From positions 17,708-81,707 of the forward strand of contig JADBZH010000030.1 in assembly GCA_020402585.1 (NCBI GenBank): a stretch of DNA of 64,000 bases, given 5' to 3'. Of this stretch, positions 45,976-55,397 are shown piece after piece (position 1 is the first letter of the stretch; each line of letters starts with the position of its first letter). This stretch comes from Phenylobacterium sp. GTDB lineage: Bacteria; Pseudomonadota; Alphaproteobacteria; Caulobacterales; Caulobacteraceae. The notes below the pieces were generated by a model. It saw nothing but the letters and a program-made list of their open reading frames with translations, was not told the origin of the DNA and searched no databases. The translations under genes and the position numbers were made by a program.

Positions 45976-46977
45976 TCAGCGTTCGGATTTGAGGGGGCGG
46001 GAGAGGAGGCCGGTGATCGCCGCCTCGACCCCGACCTCGCCGGCCAGGATGGCGGCGACCGCCTCGCAGATCGGCGCCTCGACCCCGATGCGGGCGGCGA
46101 GGTCGCGCACCGCGGGGGCCGACGCGACGCCTTCAGCCACCGACACCTTGCCGGCGAGGGCGTCCTTGAGGGAGCGTCCCTGGCCGAGGGCGAGGCCGAC
46201 GCTCATGTTGCGGGACTGGGGCGAGGAACAGGTCAGGACCAGGTCGCCCAGGCCGCAAAGGCCGGCGACGGTCTCGGCGCGGCCGCCCAGGGCCACGGCC
46301 ATCCGGGTCAGCTCGGCGAAACCCCGGGTGATCAGGGCGGCGTGGGCGGACCGTCCCAGGCCCCGCCCCTCCGAGACGCCGCAGGCGATGGCCAGGACGT
46401 TCTTCACCGCCCCGCCCACCTCGGCCCCCACCATGTCCGTGGCGGCGTAGGGGCGGAAGGCGGGGCCCGCCACAGCCCGGGCCAGGGCCGCGCCCAGGGC
46501 CTCGTCGGGACAGGCCAGGGTGACGGCGGTGGGCAGGCCCCGGGCCACCTCGGCGGCGAAGGAGGGGCCCGAAAGGACCGCCGGCCGCGCCTCCGGCAGG
46601 GTCTCAGCCAGGACCTCGGTCATCAGCTTCAGCGAGCCCTGCTCGATCCCCTTGGCGCACAGGACCATGGGGGTTCCGGCGGCGACAACGGGGGCGAAGG
46701 CCCGAAGGCTGGACCGCAGGTGCTGGGCCGGGGTGACATTCAGGTAGAGGTCCCGTCCCGCCAGGGCCTCGGGGGAGGACACGGCCCGGACTCCGGGGTC
46801 GAGGGCCACGCCGGGCAGGAAGGTCCGGTTCTCCTGGCGGACATTGACGTCCTCGGCGACTTCCCGCTCGCGGGCGTAGAGGGTGGTCTCCAGTCCCGCC
46901 CGGGCGCAAACCAGGGCCAGGGCCGTACCCCAGGCGCCGCCGCCGATCACGCCGACGGTCCGGAAGGTCTCGCTCAT
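45976..46977 (-). CDS. gpsA: Glycerol-3-phosphate dehydrogenase [NAD(P)+]
   Basis: About 333 residues from the ATG at 46977-46975 ([20 protein letters not shown]). The NAD site is [12 protein letters not shown]; the catalytic Lys is in [32 protein letters not shown] is another signature. It makes the glycerol phosphate backbone of phospholipids. It overlaps tsaD by 4 bp. Confidence 0.97.
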   Translation of the reverse strand: MSETFRTVGVIGGGAWGTALALVCARAGLETTLYAREREVAEDVNVRQENRTFLPGVALDPGVRAVSSPEALAGRDLYLNVTPAQHLRSSLRAFAPVVAAGTPMVLCAKGIEQGSLKLMTEVLAETLPEARPAVLSGPSFAAEVARGLPTAVTLACPDEALGAALARAVAGPAFRPYAATDMVGAEVGGAVKNVLAIACGVSEGRGLGRSAHAALITRGFAELTRMAVALGGRAETVAGLCGLGDLVLTCSSPQSRNMSVGLALGQGRSLKDALAGKVSVAEGVASAPAVRDLAARIGVEAPICEAVAAILAGEVGVEAAITGLLSRPLKSER

Positions 46978-48059
46978 GCCTTGGCTCCCTTGCGGCCGGG
47001 AAGGTGGGTGGGTCGTTCCGCCGCCGCGGCCGCATCGAGGGGCCAGCGCGGCCGGGCGGGCGCAGACAGGGGATCGGTCAGTCCCAGGGCCAGCCGCTCC
47101 GCCCCCGCCAGGGCGATCATGGCGGCGTTGTCCGTGCAATAGGCCAGGGGCGGGGCGTCAAAGCTCCAGCCCAGTTCGGCCGCCAGGTCCTGAAGGGCCT
47201 TCCGCACGGCGCCGTTGGCCGCCACCCCGCCGGCCACCACGAACCGGCGTTCGCCGGGCGGCAAGTCGTCGGCGCAGGCCAGCATGGCCCGCCGGGTGCG
47301 CTCGGCCAGTTGCCGGGCGATGGCGGCCTGGACGGCGGCGGCGAGGTCCGCCCGGCGCGCTTGCGGCGTTTGCGCCGCCAGCCGGGCCGCGGCCGTCTTC
47401 AGGCCGGAGAAGGAAAAGTCGCAGCCCGGCCGGCCGAGCAGGGCCCGGGGCAGGTCGAAGCCGTCGGGGTCGCCCATCGCGGCCAGCTGTTCCAGGGCCG
47501 GTCCGCCCGGATAGGGCAGGCCCAGGGACTTGGCGATCTTGTCGAAGGCCTCGCCCGCCGCATCGTCGATGGTCGAGCCCAGGCGCGTGCAGGCGCCGAT
47601 CCCATCGACCCTCAGAAGCTGGCAGTGGCCGCCCGACACCAGGAGGAGCAGGAAGGGATAGTCGATCCGCGCGGCGAGGCGGGCGGACACCGCATGGCCC
47701 TCCAGGTGGTTCACCGCCACCAGGGGCAGGCCGCGCGCCAGGGCGACGGCCTTGCCGAAGGACAGGCCCACCATGACCCCGCCGATCAGCCCCGGCCCGG
47801 CCGTGGCGGCGACTGCGGACAGTTCCCCCCAGCCGGTTCCCGCCCGGGCCATGGCCTCCGCGACCACCGAGTCGATGGTCTCGACATGGGCGCGGGCGGC
47901 GATCTCGGGCACCACCCCGCCGAAGGGGGCGTGCTGCTCGGTCTGCAGTCCGACCACGGAGGACAGCACGGTCGCCTCGCCCGACGCGGACAGGCGCACC
48001 ACCGCTGCGGCGGTCTCGTCGCAGCTGGTCTCGACGCCAAGGACGGTCAGGTCGCTCAT
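46974..48059 (-). CDS. tsaD: tRNA N6-threonylcarbamoyladenosine transferase
   Basis: About 361 residues from the ATG at 48059-48057 ([20 protein letters not shown]). It adds threonylcarbamoyl to A37 of tRNAs reading ANN codons, including tRNA-Thr. The metal-binding motif is [12 protein letters not shown], and [13 protein letters not shown] and [11 protein letters not shown] are family blocks. [10 protein letters not shown] is the ASKHA phosphate loop. It diverges from hemC and leads tsaD-gpsA-yciI-Rieske. Confidence 0.96.
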   Translation of the reverse strand: MSDLTVLGVETSCDETAAAVVRLSASGEATVLSSVVGLQTEQHAPFGGVVPEIAARAHVETIDSVVAEAMARAGTGWGELSAVAATAGPGLIGGVMVGLSFGKAVALARGLPLVAVNHLEGHAVSARLAARIDYPFLLLLVSGGHCQLLRVDGIGACTRLGSTIDDAAGEAFDKIAKSLGLPYPGGPALEQLAAMGDPDGFDLPRALLGRPGCDFSFSGLKTAAARLAAQTPQARRADLAAAVQAAIARQLAERTRRAMLACADDLPPGERRFVVAGGVAANGAVRKALQDLAAELGWSFDAPPLAYCTDNAAMIALAGAERLALGLTDPLSAPARPRWPLDAAAAAERPTHLPGRKGAKA

Positions 48060-48143
48060 GAGGGCGGGGGTCCGGGTTGCGGCCCCGGCGCGGCTCCTGT
48101 AGGGCCGGTCCGGAGTGAATTCAGCCGAGGTAACCCTCCCGTC

Positions 48144-49094
48144 GTGCCTGCGCAACAGCCTGTCCGGATCGGGGCCCGCGGCTCCAAGCTCTCCCTCGCC
48201 CAGGCGGGCCAGATGCAGAGGCGCATCGCCGCCGCCCTCGGCGCCCCGCCGGAGGAGGCCGACCGCGTCGCCCCCCTGGTCGTGATCACCACCTCCGGCG
48301 ACCGGATCCAGGATCGCCGGCTCCTGGAGGTCGGCGGCAAGGGGCTCTTCACCAAGGAGATCGAGGAGGCCCTTCTCGACGGGCGGATCGACTGCGCCAT
48401 CCACTCCCTGAAGGACATGCCGGTGGCCGCTCCTGAGGGCCTGGTGCTCGCCGCCATTCCCGAGCGCGAGGATCCCCGCGACGCCTTCCTCAGCCTCACC
48501 GCCGACCGGCTGGAGGACCTGCCCCAGGGCGCCCGCCTGGGCACGGCCTCGCTCCGCCGCCAGGCCCAGTGTCTGAACCTTCGGCCGGACCTCGACGTGC
48601 GCCTGCTGCGCGGCAATGTCGACACCCGGCTGGAGAAGCTTCGCGCCGGCGAGGCCGACGCCATCCTCCTGGCGGCGTCCGGACTGAACCGGTTGGGCCT
48701 GGGCGACCTGCCGCGGAGCTTCATTGACCCGCACCTGTCGCCGCCGGCGCCGGGGCAGGGCGCCCTGGCCATCCAGACCCGCGAGACCGACCAGGACGCG
48801 CCCTGGCTGGCGGCCCTGCGCCACGCGCCCACCGCCCTGGCCGTGGCCGCCGAGCGCGGCGCCATGGCCGCCCTGGAGGGCAGTTGCCGGACCGCCATCG
48901 GGGCGTATGCCTTCGCCGAGGGTGAGGACCTGGCCCTGGTCGTGGAGGCCCTGTCGCCGGACGGCGTCCACCGGTTCCGCGGCGAGGCGCGGATGCCTGT
49001 CGCGGCGGGTCCGTCGGCGGCGGCCCTGCTGGGGCTGGAGCTGGGCCGGCGCATCCAGGCCGAAGGCGGCGACCTCATTCTCCTGGCCGATTGA
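48144..49094 (+). CDS. hemC: Hydroxymethylbilane synthase (porphobilinogen deaminase)
   Basis: About 316 residues starting GTG at 48144 ([20 protein letters not shown]); the longer frame runs into tsaD on the other strand. It polymerises four porphobilinogens. SLKDMPVA holds the catalytic Asp, [14 protein letters not shown] binds substrate, and [12 protein letters not shown] carries the Cys that binds the dipyrromethane cofactor. It heads the hemC-hemD-mic60-like-hemY unit. Confidence 0.95.
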   Translation: MPAQQPVRIGARGSKLSLAQAGQMQRRIAAALGAPPEEADRVAPLVVITTSGDRIQDRRLLEVGGKGLFTKEIEEALLDGRIDCAIHSLKDMPVAAPEGLVLAAIPEREDPRDAFLSLTADRLEDLPQGARLGTASLRRQAQCLNLRPDLDVRLLRGNVDTRLEKLRAGEADAILLAASGLNRLGLGDLPRSFIDPHLSPPAPGQGALAIQTRETDQDAPWLAALRHAPTALAVAAERGAMAALEGSCRTAIGAYAFAEGEDLALVVEALSPDGVHRFRGEARMPVAAGPSAAALLGLELGRRIQAEGGDLILLAD

Positions 49095-49128
49095 TTCCCC
49101 GGCGGAGGGGCGCATTGTCGGCCCCACC

Positions 49129-49839
49129 ATGAGCGCGCCCTCCCGACCTGAACCCCCCCGCGCCGTCTGGGTCACCCGGGCCGAGCCCGGCGCCTCCGCC
49201 ACGGCCGCCCGCGTGACGGCTGCGGGTCTTGCGCCCCGGGTGCTGCCCTTGCTGGAGACCGTCGATCTTCCGGAGGCCGCAGCGGTCCTTGGGGGGGAGG
49301 GGCCCCTGGCCTTCACCTCAGCCAATGGCGTGCGCACCTTCGCCCGCCTCAGCCCGCGCCGGTCCGGACCGGTCTATGTGGTGGGCCCGGCCACCGCCGC
49401 GGCGGCCCAGGTCGCCGGATTTGCAGACATCCGCTCCGGCGCCGGCGACGTCGAGGCCCTGGCCGCCCGGATTCTGGCGGACGCCCCGCCGGGCGAGGTG
49501 CTCCACGCCTCCGCCCGGGAGCCTGCCGGTGATCTCGCGGGACGCCTCCAGGCCTCCGGCCAGCCGGCCCGCCGGGTCGCCGTCTACGCCGCCCGGGAAA
49601 CCTCGCCGCCCGCCGCCGGGCTGGAAGAGGCCCTGGCCGCCCCGGTCGTCCTGGCGCACTCGCCCCGGGCGGGCCGGATCCTCGCCCGCCTCCTGGCGCC
49701 CCTGGCGACCCGGCCCGCCGTCCTGGGACTTTCGCCTGCCTGCCTCGCCCCCCTAGCGGGCCTGGACCTTCCCGCCAGGGCGGCGCCGGACAGGCCCCTC
49801 GAATCGGACCTGATAAATCTGCTAGCCTCTTTCCGATGA
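49129..49839 (+). CDS. hemD: Uroporphyrinogen-III synthase
   Basis: About 236 residues from ATG 49129 ([20 protein letters not shown]). The two-lobed HemD fold is recognised from [25 protein letters not shown] and [13 protein letters not shown]. HemD sequences are weakly conserved, so position after hemC adds weight. It cyclises hydroxymethylbilane. Its end overlaps the next gene by 4 bp. Confidence 0.9.
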   Translation: MSAPSRPEPPRAVWVTRAEPGASATAARVTAAGLAPRVLPLLETVDLPEAAAVLGGEGPLAFTSANGVRTFARLSPRRSGPVYVVGPATAAAAQVAGFADIRSGAGDVEALAARILADAPPGEVLHASAREPAGDLAGRLQASGQPARRVAVYAARETSPPAAGLEEALAAPVVLAHSPRAGRILARLLAPLATRPAVLGLSPACLAPLAGLDLPARAAPDRPLESDLINLLASFR

Positions 49840-50690
49840 CCGAGACGCCCTCCCCACCGCCACCCCGTGCGCCGACCCTGGCCGGTCGTCTCTTCTGGGC
49901 CCTGCTCGCCTTCGCCGCCGCCGCGGTGATCGCCGTCGCCGCCTTCATCCGGTTCGGCCCCGCCCTGCCGCCGCCCCTTGCCCTTGGACCGGCGCCAAAG
50001 CCTGCCGGAGAGCGCGCTGCGACCTTGTCGCCCGCCCCCGCGCCCGCGGCCGTCGACGCCCCCGCGCCCGCCCAGGTCCTGGCCCCGGAGGTTCCCGCCG
50101 CCGACCTCGCCCGCCTCGAGGCGCGCCTTGACGACCTTGAGGCCAGCCAATCCCGGACGGCGACCTCCGCCCGCTCCGCCCTGGCCGCCGCCGCCCTCCT
50201 CTCCGCCGCCCAGACCTCCCGCCCCTTCACGTCGGAGCTGGCGGCCGTTGAGGCGCTGGCCCCGGCCGACCTCGATCTCTCCGGCTTCGCCGCCATGGCG
50301 GCGACGGGCGCCCCCAGCCGGGCCGCCCTGGCCCTGGACTTCCCGGACTTCGCCGCCCGCGCCGCCGCCGCCGCCCGTCAGCCGGGCGAGACCGCGCCCC
50401 TGAGCGAGCGCCTGCTGGCGGGGCTGTCCCGGGTCATCCTGGTCCGGCCGGTGGGGCGCATCCCGGGCGATGCGCCTGAAGCCCGGCTCGCCAGGGCCGA
50501 GGTCCAGTTGAACGAGGGCGACCTGGAGGCGGCGCTGGCCAGTCTCGCCGGCCTGCCCCCCGCCGCCCAGGCGACCCTGGCGCCCTGGTGGGACCGGGCC
50601 CAGTCCCGCGCCCGCCTGGACCGTCAGGCCGCCGCCCTGGGCGAGCGCGCCCTTCGTGACCTCGCCCGCCTCGAGGAGGCCGCTCCGTGA
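49836..50690 (+). CDS. Mitofilin/Mic60-like membrane protein
   Basis: A 284-residue protein. One N-terminal membrane helix (LFWALLAFAAAAVIAVAAFI) follows a Pro-rich start. Then come a Pro/Ala linker, a short coiled coil around LARLEARLDDLEASQSR and a helical C-terminal domain ending WWDRAQSRARLDRQAAALGE. Alphaproteobacterial Mic60 homologs are encoded between hemD and hemY and shape intracytoplasmic membranes. Position and architecture support this; sequence identity is weak. It overlaps hemD and hemY by 4 bp. Confidence 0.75.
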   Translation: MTETPSPPPPRAPTLAGRLFWALLAFAAAAVIAVAAFIRFGPALPPPLALGPAPKPAGERAATLSPAPAPAAVDAPAPAQVLAPEVPAADLARLEARLDDLEASQSRTATSARSALAAAALLSAAQTSRPFTSELAAVEALAPADLDLSGFAAMAATGAPSRAALALDFPDFAARAAAAARQPGETAPLSERLLAGLSRVILVRPVGRIPGDAPEARLARAEVQLNEGDLEAALASLAGLPPAAQATLAPWWDRAQSRARLDRQAAALGERALRDLARLEEAAP

Positions 50691-52204
50691 TCCGCTCGGT
50701 CGTCTTCCTCTTCCTGGCGGCCCTCGCCGCCGCCGTCGTCCTGTCCCTGGCCGGGGAGTCCGGTCGCGCCAGCATCCTCTGGCTGGGTTGGCGGGCGGAC
50801 ATGACCGCCACGGCCCTCCTGGTCCTCGTGCTGCTGGTCTCCCTGCTGGCCTTCGCCGCCTGGCGCCTGGTCCTCTGGGTGGTGGACGCGCCCCGCCGGG
50901 CCGCTGCGGCCCGGGCGGAATCCCGCCGCCGGCAGGAACTGGAGGTCCTGACCCGCGGCTTCGTGGCCGTGGCCGCCGGCGATGGCGCTGAGGCCCGCCG
51001 CCTGGCCGCCAAGGCCGCCGACCTCTCCGCCGAGGCGCCGGCCCTCGCCCGGCTCCTCACCGCCCGCGCCGCCGAAGCCGCTGAGGACCCGGACGCCGCC
51101 GAGGCCGCCTGGACCGCCATGCTGGCCTTCCCGGATCTGCGCCTCGCCGCCCGCCGGGGCCTCGCCACCCTGGCCCTGAGCCGGGGCGAGCGGGCCGGCG
51201 CCGTCCAGCACGCCGAGGCCGCCTTCGCCCTGGCCCGGACGGCCCGCTGGGCCTGGCGCGTCCTCCTCGAGGCCCGCCTGGAGGAGGGTGACTGGGAGGC
51301 CGCGCGCGACCTCCTCAAGACCGGCCAGGACCGGCGCATCGTCAGCCCCGAGGTGGCCGAGCGCGGCCGCGCCGCTCTGCTGGCCGCCTCTGCGGCCCAG
51401 CTGGACCTGACCGGCGACGCCCGCGCCCGCAGCCGCGCCGCCGACTACGCCCTGGAGGCCGCCCGTCTCCAGCCCGGCTTCGCCCCCGGCGTGGTCATGG
51501 CCGCCCGCCTCCTCTCCGCCCAGGGCAAGGCCGGACGGGCCGCCCAGGTGATCGAGGCCGCCTGGAAGGTTGCGCCCCATCCGGCCCTGTGGCTGGCCCT
51601 GCGCGATCTCAAGACCCGGGAGACCCCGCGGGAGCGGGCGGGCCGGCTGGCCGCCCTCGCCGCCCTCAATCCGGGCGCCCGGGAGTCGCGCATACTGACG
51701 GTCGAGGCGGCCCTGACCGGTGGCGACGCCGCGCGGGCGGTCGAGCTGGCGCGGGGCCTGGAGGCCGAGCCCCTGACCGCCCGGATCGCCGGCCTCCTGG
51801 CCCGCGCCGCCTTCGCCGCCGGCCGACCCGACGAGGCCCGGGTCTGGCGGGGCCGGGGCATCGCTGCGCCCCGGGAACCGGACTGGTCGGACCTGGACCC
51901 CGAGGGCCGCGCTTTCTCCTACCAGCCCGCCGACTGGGCTCGCCTGGCCGTCAGCTTCGCCGAAACGGGCGAGCTCATCCATCCCCGCCACGAACGGCGG
52001 GAGCCGGGTCTTTCGGACCTGCCGGACCTGCCCATGTCCTATGCCGAGCAGGACCTTTCCGGCCTGGAGGCGCCCGTTCCCTTCCCCATCGGCGAGGGAT
52101 TGCAGGGCGAGGAGGAGGACGAGGACCTCGACCCGCCCCCCACGCCCGCCGCCCCGCCGCCCGCGCGTCGCCGCTTGGCGAGACCGCCGCGAGACGCTAA
52201 GTAG
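50687..52204 (+). CDS. hemY: HemY-like membrane protein with TPR-type repeats
   Basis: A 505-residue protein. Two N-terminal membrane segments (SVVFLFLAALAAAVVLSLAG and LLVLVLLVSLLAFAAWRLVL) are followed by the HemY_N region and many Ala-rich helical repeats. The C-terminus is acidic and Pro-rich. This HemY is the gammaproteobacterial-type accessory protein of the heme cluster and is not a protoporphyrinogen oxidase, whose role hemJ likely fills. It is last in the hemC unit. Confidence 0.9.
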   Translation: MIRSVVFLFLAALAAAVVLSLAGESGRASILWLGWRADMTATALLVLVLLVSLLAFAAWRLVLWVVDAPRRAAAARAESRRRQELEVLTRGFVAVAAGDGAEARRLAAKAADLSAEAPALARLLTARAAEAAEDPDAAEAAWTAMLAFPDLRLAARRGLATLALSRGERAGAVQHAEAAFALARTARWAWRVLLEARLEEGDWEAARDLLKTGQDRRIVSPEVAERGRAALLAASAAQLDLTGDARARSRAADYALEAARLQPGFAPGVVMAARLLSAQGKAGRAAQVIEAAWKVAPHPALWLALRDLKTRETPRERAGRLAALAALNPGARESRILTVEAALTGGDAARAVELARGLEAEPLTARIAGLLARAAFAAGRPDEARVWRGRGIAAPREPDWSDLDPEGRAFSYQPADWARLAVSFAETGELIHPRHERREPGLSDLPDLPMSYAEQDLSGLEAPVPFPIGEGLQGEEEDEDLDPPPTPAAPPPARRRLARPPRDAK

Positions 52205-52242
52205 GCCCCGTCCGCGGGCCCCAGCGCCCGACAGGCCCTTGG

Positions 52243-52318
52243 GCCGCCTTAGCTCAGCCGGTAGAGCGGCGCATTCGTAATGCGTAGGTCAGGTGTTCGA
52301 GTCACCTAGGCGGCACCA
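52243..52318 (+). tRNA. tRNA-Thr (anticodon CGT)
   Basis: A full cloverleaf: acceptor GCCGCCT with AGGCGGC, D-arm GCTC/GAGC, anticodon stem GCGCA/TGCGT with loop TTCGTAA, T-arm AGGTG/CACCT with TTCGAGT. The anticodon CGT (52276-52278) reads ACG threonine codons. The CCA end is encoded (52316-52318). It lies 34 bp before the GNAT gene and about 0.5 kb from the duplicated island boundary. Confidence 0.97.
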
Positions 52319-52351
52319 TTTCCCCTGGTTCAGGGCCGTGGAGGTCCCGGA

Positions 52352-52861
52352 ATGACCCTGTCCGCAATCCGGATCCGGCCTGAGGTCGAGGCGGATCTTC
52401 CCGCCATCTTTGATCTCACCCGACGGGCCTTCGCGCCCATGCCCTTCGCCGCCGGCGACGAGCAGGTGTTGATCGGCGTCCTGCGTGACCTGGGGGCTCT
52501 CAGCCTCTCCCTCGTCGCGGAACAAGGGGGCGAGGTCGTCGGGCATGTGGCCCTCTCTCCCGTCACCCACGAAAGCGGGGAGGCGGGCTGGTTCGGGCTT
52601 GGCCCGATCTCCGTGGAGCCCGCGTTGCAGAGGCAGGGTGTCGGCGGCGCCCTCATCGCCGAGGCCAGGCGCTGGCTTTCGGACCAGGGCGCGCGAGGCT
52701 GCATCCTGACAGGCGATCCCGACTACTATCCCCGGCACGGCTTCATTCCCGCCCCCGGGCACGCGCCGGAGGCCGAGCCGGCGGAGTATTTCATGGTCCT
52801 GGCCCTCTGCGGCCGCATTCCGGAGGGCCGCTTCCGCTTCCACCCGGCCTTCTACGCCTGA
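52352..52861 (+). CDS. GNAT-family N-acetyltransferase
   Basis: A 169-residue acetyltransferase. The acetyl-CoA loop is RQGVGGALIAEARRWL, preceded by GPISVEPALQ. The C-terminus ends CGRIPEGRFRFHPAFYA. It resembles YhbS-type GNATs of unknown substrate. The last 62 bp recur at 56704-56765, the left part of the direct repeat. The gene itself is intact. Confidence 0.88.
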   Translation: MTLSAIRIRPEVEADLPAIFDLTRRAFAPMPFAAGDEQVLIGVLRDLGALSLSLVAEQGGEVVGHVALSPVTHESGEAGWFGLGPISVEPALQRQGVGGALIAEARRWLSDQGARGCILTGDPDYYPRHGFIPAPGHAPEAEPAEYFMVLALCGRIPEGRFRFHPAFYA

Positions 52862-53078
52862 CCGCCCCCGGTTCACATCCGCGCCGCAAGGGGCTAAGGC
52901 CATTTCGTCGCCCCCGCCGGGCGGCGTCTGTCGCGGGAGGGCGCCATGAGCCGCCGGGTCCGTGTGCTGAACGGTCCGAACCTGAACCGGCTGGGCCAGC
53001 GGGAGCCGCATCTCTATGGCTCGCGCACCCTGGCCGACGTGGAGGCCCTGTGCCGCGCTGCGGCGGGCCGGCATGGCT
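52800..53078. repeat. Direct repeat copy 1 (GNAT tail plus aroQ head)
   Basis: 279 bp matching 56704-56983 with about ten differences, including a one-base length change in a C run, so roughly 96% identical. It spans the GNAT 3' end, the 84-bp spacer and the first 44 codons of aroQ. Confidence 0.95.
52946..53078 (+). pseudogene. Truncated aroQ (type II 3-dehydroquinate dehydratase) fragment
   Basis: It encodes the first 44 residues of AroQ (starting [20 protein letters not shown]) and then runs into unrelated sequence. Position L in the conserved NLNLLG motif is R here. The intact gene is at 56851-57303. It lacks the remaining two thirds, including the catalytic His region, so it cannot be functional. 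Confidence 0.95.
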
Positions 53079-53129
53079 GTTCTCGCCATCCTTTGTCTCG
53101 TGGCTTGGCTGCGGACCCTGCGCGCCTAG

Positions 53130-53245
53130 ACCAGGCCGTGTGGACAAAGGGTCTTACCGACAGCTGGGCGGATCCGCGGAGGACGGAGGCGAGGAAGCTG
53201 TCGGCGGTCGTATAGTATCGGATGGCACGGCATTGGCTAGGTTTA
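53130..53245 (-). pseudogene. IS5-type transposase C-terminal remnant (tentative)
   Basis: The minus frame contains [18 protein letters not shown], which resembles the RRIATRYDKTADSFLA end of IS5-group transposases. It has no start and no DDE residues. The similarity is by eye only. Confidence 0.35.
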
Positions 53246-53297
53246 ATGACGTGACTGACCTGCCCCCCCGCCGGTTCCTCGTTCATTATGAGAGCCC

Positions 53298-53483
53298 TTA
53301 GGGTTGATGATTGATCGGCGTCGGCGGTAGCGGTCGGCCGGCGCAGTCTTCGATGCTGCGCAGCCGGCCGGCCGCGGGGTTCAGCTGCACCGCCTCGGGG
53401 GTTAGACCGCCATGGGGTGAGTGCGCGCGCGCGTGGTTGTAGTCGATCAGCCAGCGCTCAATAGCGATCCCTGCGGCGAGCAC
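53298..53483 (-). pseudogene. IS3-type OrfB integrase C-terminal fragment
   Basis: The 61-residue frame reads ERWLIDYNHARAHSPHGGLT then PEAVQLNP, the end of an IS3-family integrase core (usual form D-Y-N-x-x-R-x-H-S-S-L-G-x-x-T-P). The N-terminal part with the catalytic residues is gone. A candidate terminal sequence TGACCTGCCCCCCC begins at 53256. Confidence 0.7.
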
Positions 53484-53630
53484 GACTCCGCGGAGATTCG
53501 AGTGGATGGCGCCGAGGAGATTTTCAAGATCGACTACTACGAACTCGAGATGGACAGCATGTCCCCAGACCCCTCGGATGCGGCTGCAAATGGGGGATTG
53601 ATGACGTTCCTGATTCCAGAAGGATACTAG
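53481..53630 (+). pseudogene. Fragment resembling the end of a DUF3768 protein
   Basis: The frame gives EEIFKIDYYELEMDSMSPDP and ends FLIPEGY. This resembles the K-I-D-Y-Y-D and M-L-x-x-E-Y end of DUF3768 proteins, common on alphaproteobacterial plasmids and islands. It begins right at the break of the IS3 fragment, so the gene was cut there. Confidence 0.4.
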
Positions 53631-53947
53631 CTCGCGCTACTCGCAGGCCAAGGGCTGATCGCTTGCTGGCGCCTTGGATGGGCCTGCGCGGACGCAGGGT
53701 CCGCCTGACGACTCCTATCGAACTGCCGCCCGCATGATCGCCGAAGCCCTGAAGCTTAGCGACCGAGGGAGCAGGCCTTCATGGAGACCGCCCCACTGAG
53801 GACTTGCACAGCCAACGACAGCATCGTGCAGACGGCGACGCAAGAACCCAGCACTGGTTCGCAGCGATGGAGCTGCGGCTCCAAAAACGAGAGCCGGGCT
53901 CGGAAACGGAGCAGCGGCGTACCACTGGTCCGTCGATCGATGTCGCC

Positions 53948-55387
53948 CTAGGGCTTGAGGAGCCCGGGGTGGGGGATAGACCTACCAGCTGCAATCGCCT
54001 TTTCGTTCGCCTTCGCTTTGGCAATTCTGAGCTGGTCGGCCAGCGCAGGCGCGTCGGAGAGGCGCCCTTCGGCGATGGCCGCGTCGTACAAGCGCTGCTT
54101 GGAGTTCACCTCCGACTCTGCTTCCAGCAGAGCTGTCAGGGACGGGCTCCAGTCGTCCTTAGGTGCCAGAGCGGCGGAGAGCTTGGTATCTAGATCGTCT
54201 TTCCTTGCGGTCAGCGCCTTGGCAATGGCCATGCCGAACTTGTTCTCATCCCGGATGACCGCAAACCGAGCCCTCAGATTGGTGCTGCCAAGGGCTACGA
54301 GGTTGCCCCGCGAGCGACGCTTCATCGCAAGCGTGGTAGCTTCCTGGTCGTCTGCCAGCTTTTCGTTTGCGGCTTGAAGGGCATCTTCAGCCTGCTCGAG
54401 CGCGGTACGATTGCCGGGCACTTTCTGGTCGGCGGCGCGAGCACGATCCGCTTTTCGCTTCGCTGCATCCCGCGCGCGCAACGACGCCCGTTCAGTTGCT
54501 CGGGCGGTCACGTATGCCGCCTCGGCCGCGTTGAGTGCTGTCGCACGGTCTGCAGCGGAGCCTTGGGGCGTTCGGGCCGGGACGACCGGTGATCGGAAGC
54601 TAGCAAGATCAGGCCCAACGAACTTCGCGCCGGGCGCCAGCTTGGGTAGTGCAATGCGCGCGATGGCAAACGAGCTACCCAGGTCGGTCGTGTTGGGTCC
54701 TGATGCAGGAGTCGCAAACTGGACCTGCAGCTCAGCTGCTGAAGCTGTCCTGCGCGGCGCGCCCGGAAGCGCTGCGGGGTACCAGACCATCGTTGGCGCG
54801 ACGATCATCCCGTCCGCAGCCGGTACTATCCATATCTCAACATAGAGGTCGATCGATCCTGTGATGCCGAGCTCGGAGAGCAAGTTTGCCGAACCTTCGT
54901 CGTCTGCGAGCAGGTATCGCTTGTAGGTCGGGTCCTTGTAGTCGCCGCCATTCAGAAAGGCGAAGGCCGAGAAGCCTGTTCTCCCGTCAGCGGACGCCCC
55001 TGTCCCCGACCTCCAGATCGTAACGCACTTTTCCTTCTGTTCAGGCTGCGTGAGGCGCTCGTCGGTTGGGTCTTTGAGTTTGAAGAAGGCATAGCTTGCC
55101 GTGCCCTCCGCAATGAATGCCTGCTCTCTTGAAGCCGCTGCGATCGCCTGGGCGGCGGACTCGATCGCCGAACCGGCTAGGTCGCCGCCGACGTTCGCAA
55201 AGAGGCCGCCCAGGATCGACTCTACGAGCGCCTCTTCAGTGGCGGCCGTCGGGTACTTCGTGAACGCACAGGAATCTCTAACGGCGACCGATGTTTGGAT
55301 GATGGATTCGGCCCGCTGTGCGTGCGCGGGCAAGGCATTCGATAGGCTTGCCGCGACTGCAGCGGCCAGAATCTTATTCACGCGCAT
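53948..55387 (-). CDS. Exported coiled-coil protein of unknown function
   Basis: A 479-residue protein with signal peptide MRVNKILAAAVAASLSNALP, cleaved near AHAQ. The N-terminal half (about 25-270) is a mixed-fold domain with two notable Cys (DSCAFTK, KEKCVTI). The second half, about 285-350 and 420-465, is rich in Ala, Arg, Lys and Glu and predicted by eye to form coiled coils. I recognise no family. It follows the exported protease gene by 10 bp on the same strand. Base composition is lower in GC than the neighbours (one 60-base line counts 58% against 73% near 57.7 kb). Confidence 0.8.
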   Translation of the reverse strand: MRVNKILAAAVAASLSNALPAHAQRAESIIQTSVAVRDSCAFTKYPTAATEEALVESILGGLFANVGGDLAGSAIESAAQAIAAASREQAFIAEGTASYAFFKLKDPTDERLTQPEQKEKCVTIWRSGTGASADGRTGFSAFAFLNGGDYKDPTYKRYLLADDEGSANLLSELGITGSIDLYVEIWIVPAADGMIVAPTMVWYPAALPGAPRRTASAAELQVQFATPASGPNTTDLGSSFAIARIALPKLAPGAKFVGPDLASFRSPVVPARTPQGSAADRATALNAAEAAYVTARATERASLRARDAAKRKADRARAADQKVPGNRTALEQAEDALQAANEKLADDQEATTLAMKRRSRGNLVALGSTNLRARFAVIRDENKFGMAIAKALTARKDDLDTKLSAALAPKDDWSPSLTALLEAESEVNSKQRLYDAAIAEGRLSDAPALADQLRIAKAKANEKAIAAGRSIPHPGLLKP

Positions 55388-55397
55388 TTGCTCCTCG

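Larger units (their letters stand above)
53079..53947. other. Island left part: decayed mobile-element and orphan fragments
   Basis: 869 bp with no intact gene. It holds an IS5-like remnant (53130-53245), an IS3-type integrase fragment (53298-53483) and a possible DUF3768 tail (53481-53630). The remainder (53631-53947) shows no convincing gene; short open frames there lack starts and family resemblance. Confidence 0.7.

Noticed and set aside
53421..53630. 69-residue gene as an intact protein
   Set aside because: The first 20 residues are antisense to the IS3 fragment. Only the second part looks like real protein, as a fragment.
53779..54024. 81-residue minus-strand open frame in the island
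   Set aside because: It is basic, without start context, and overlaps the end of the coiled-coil gene in a different frame.
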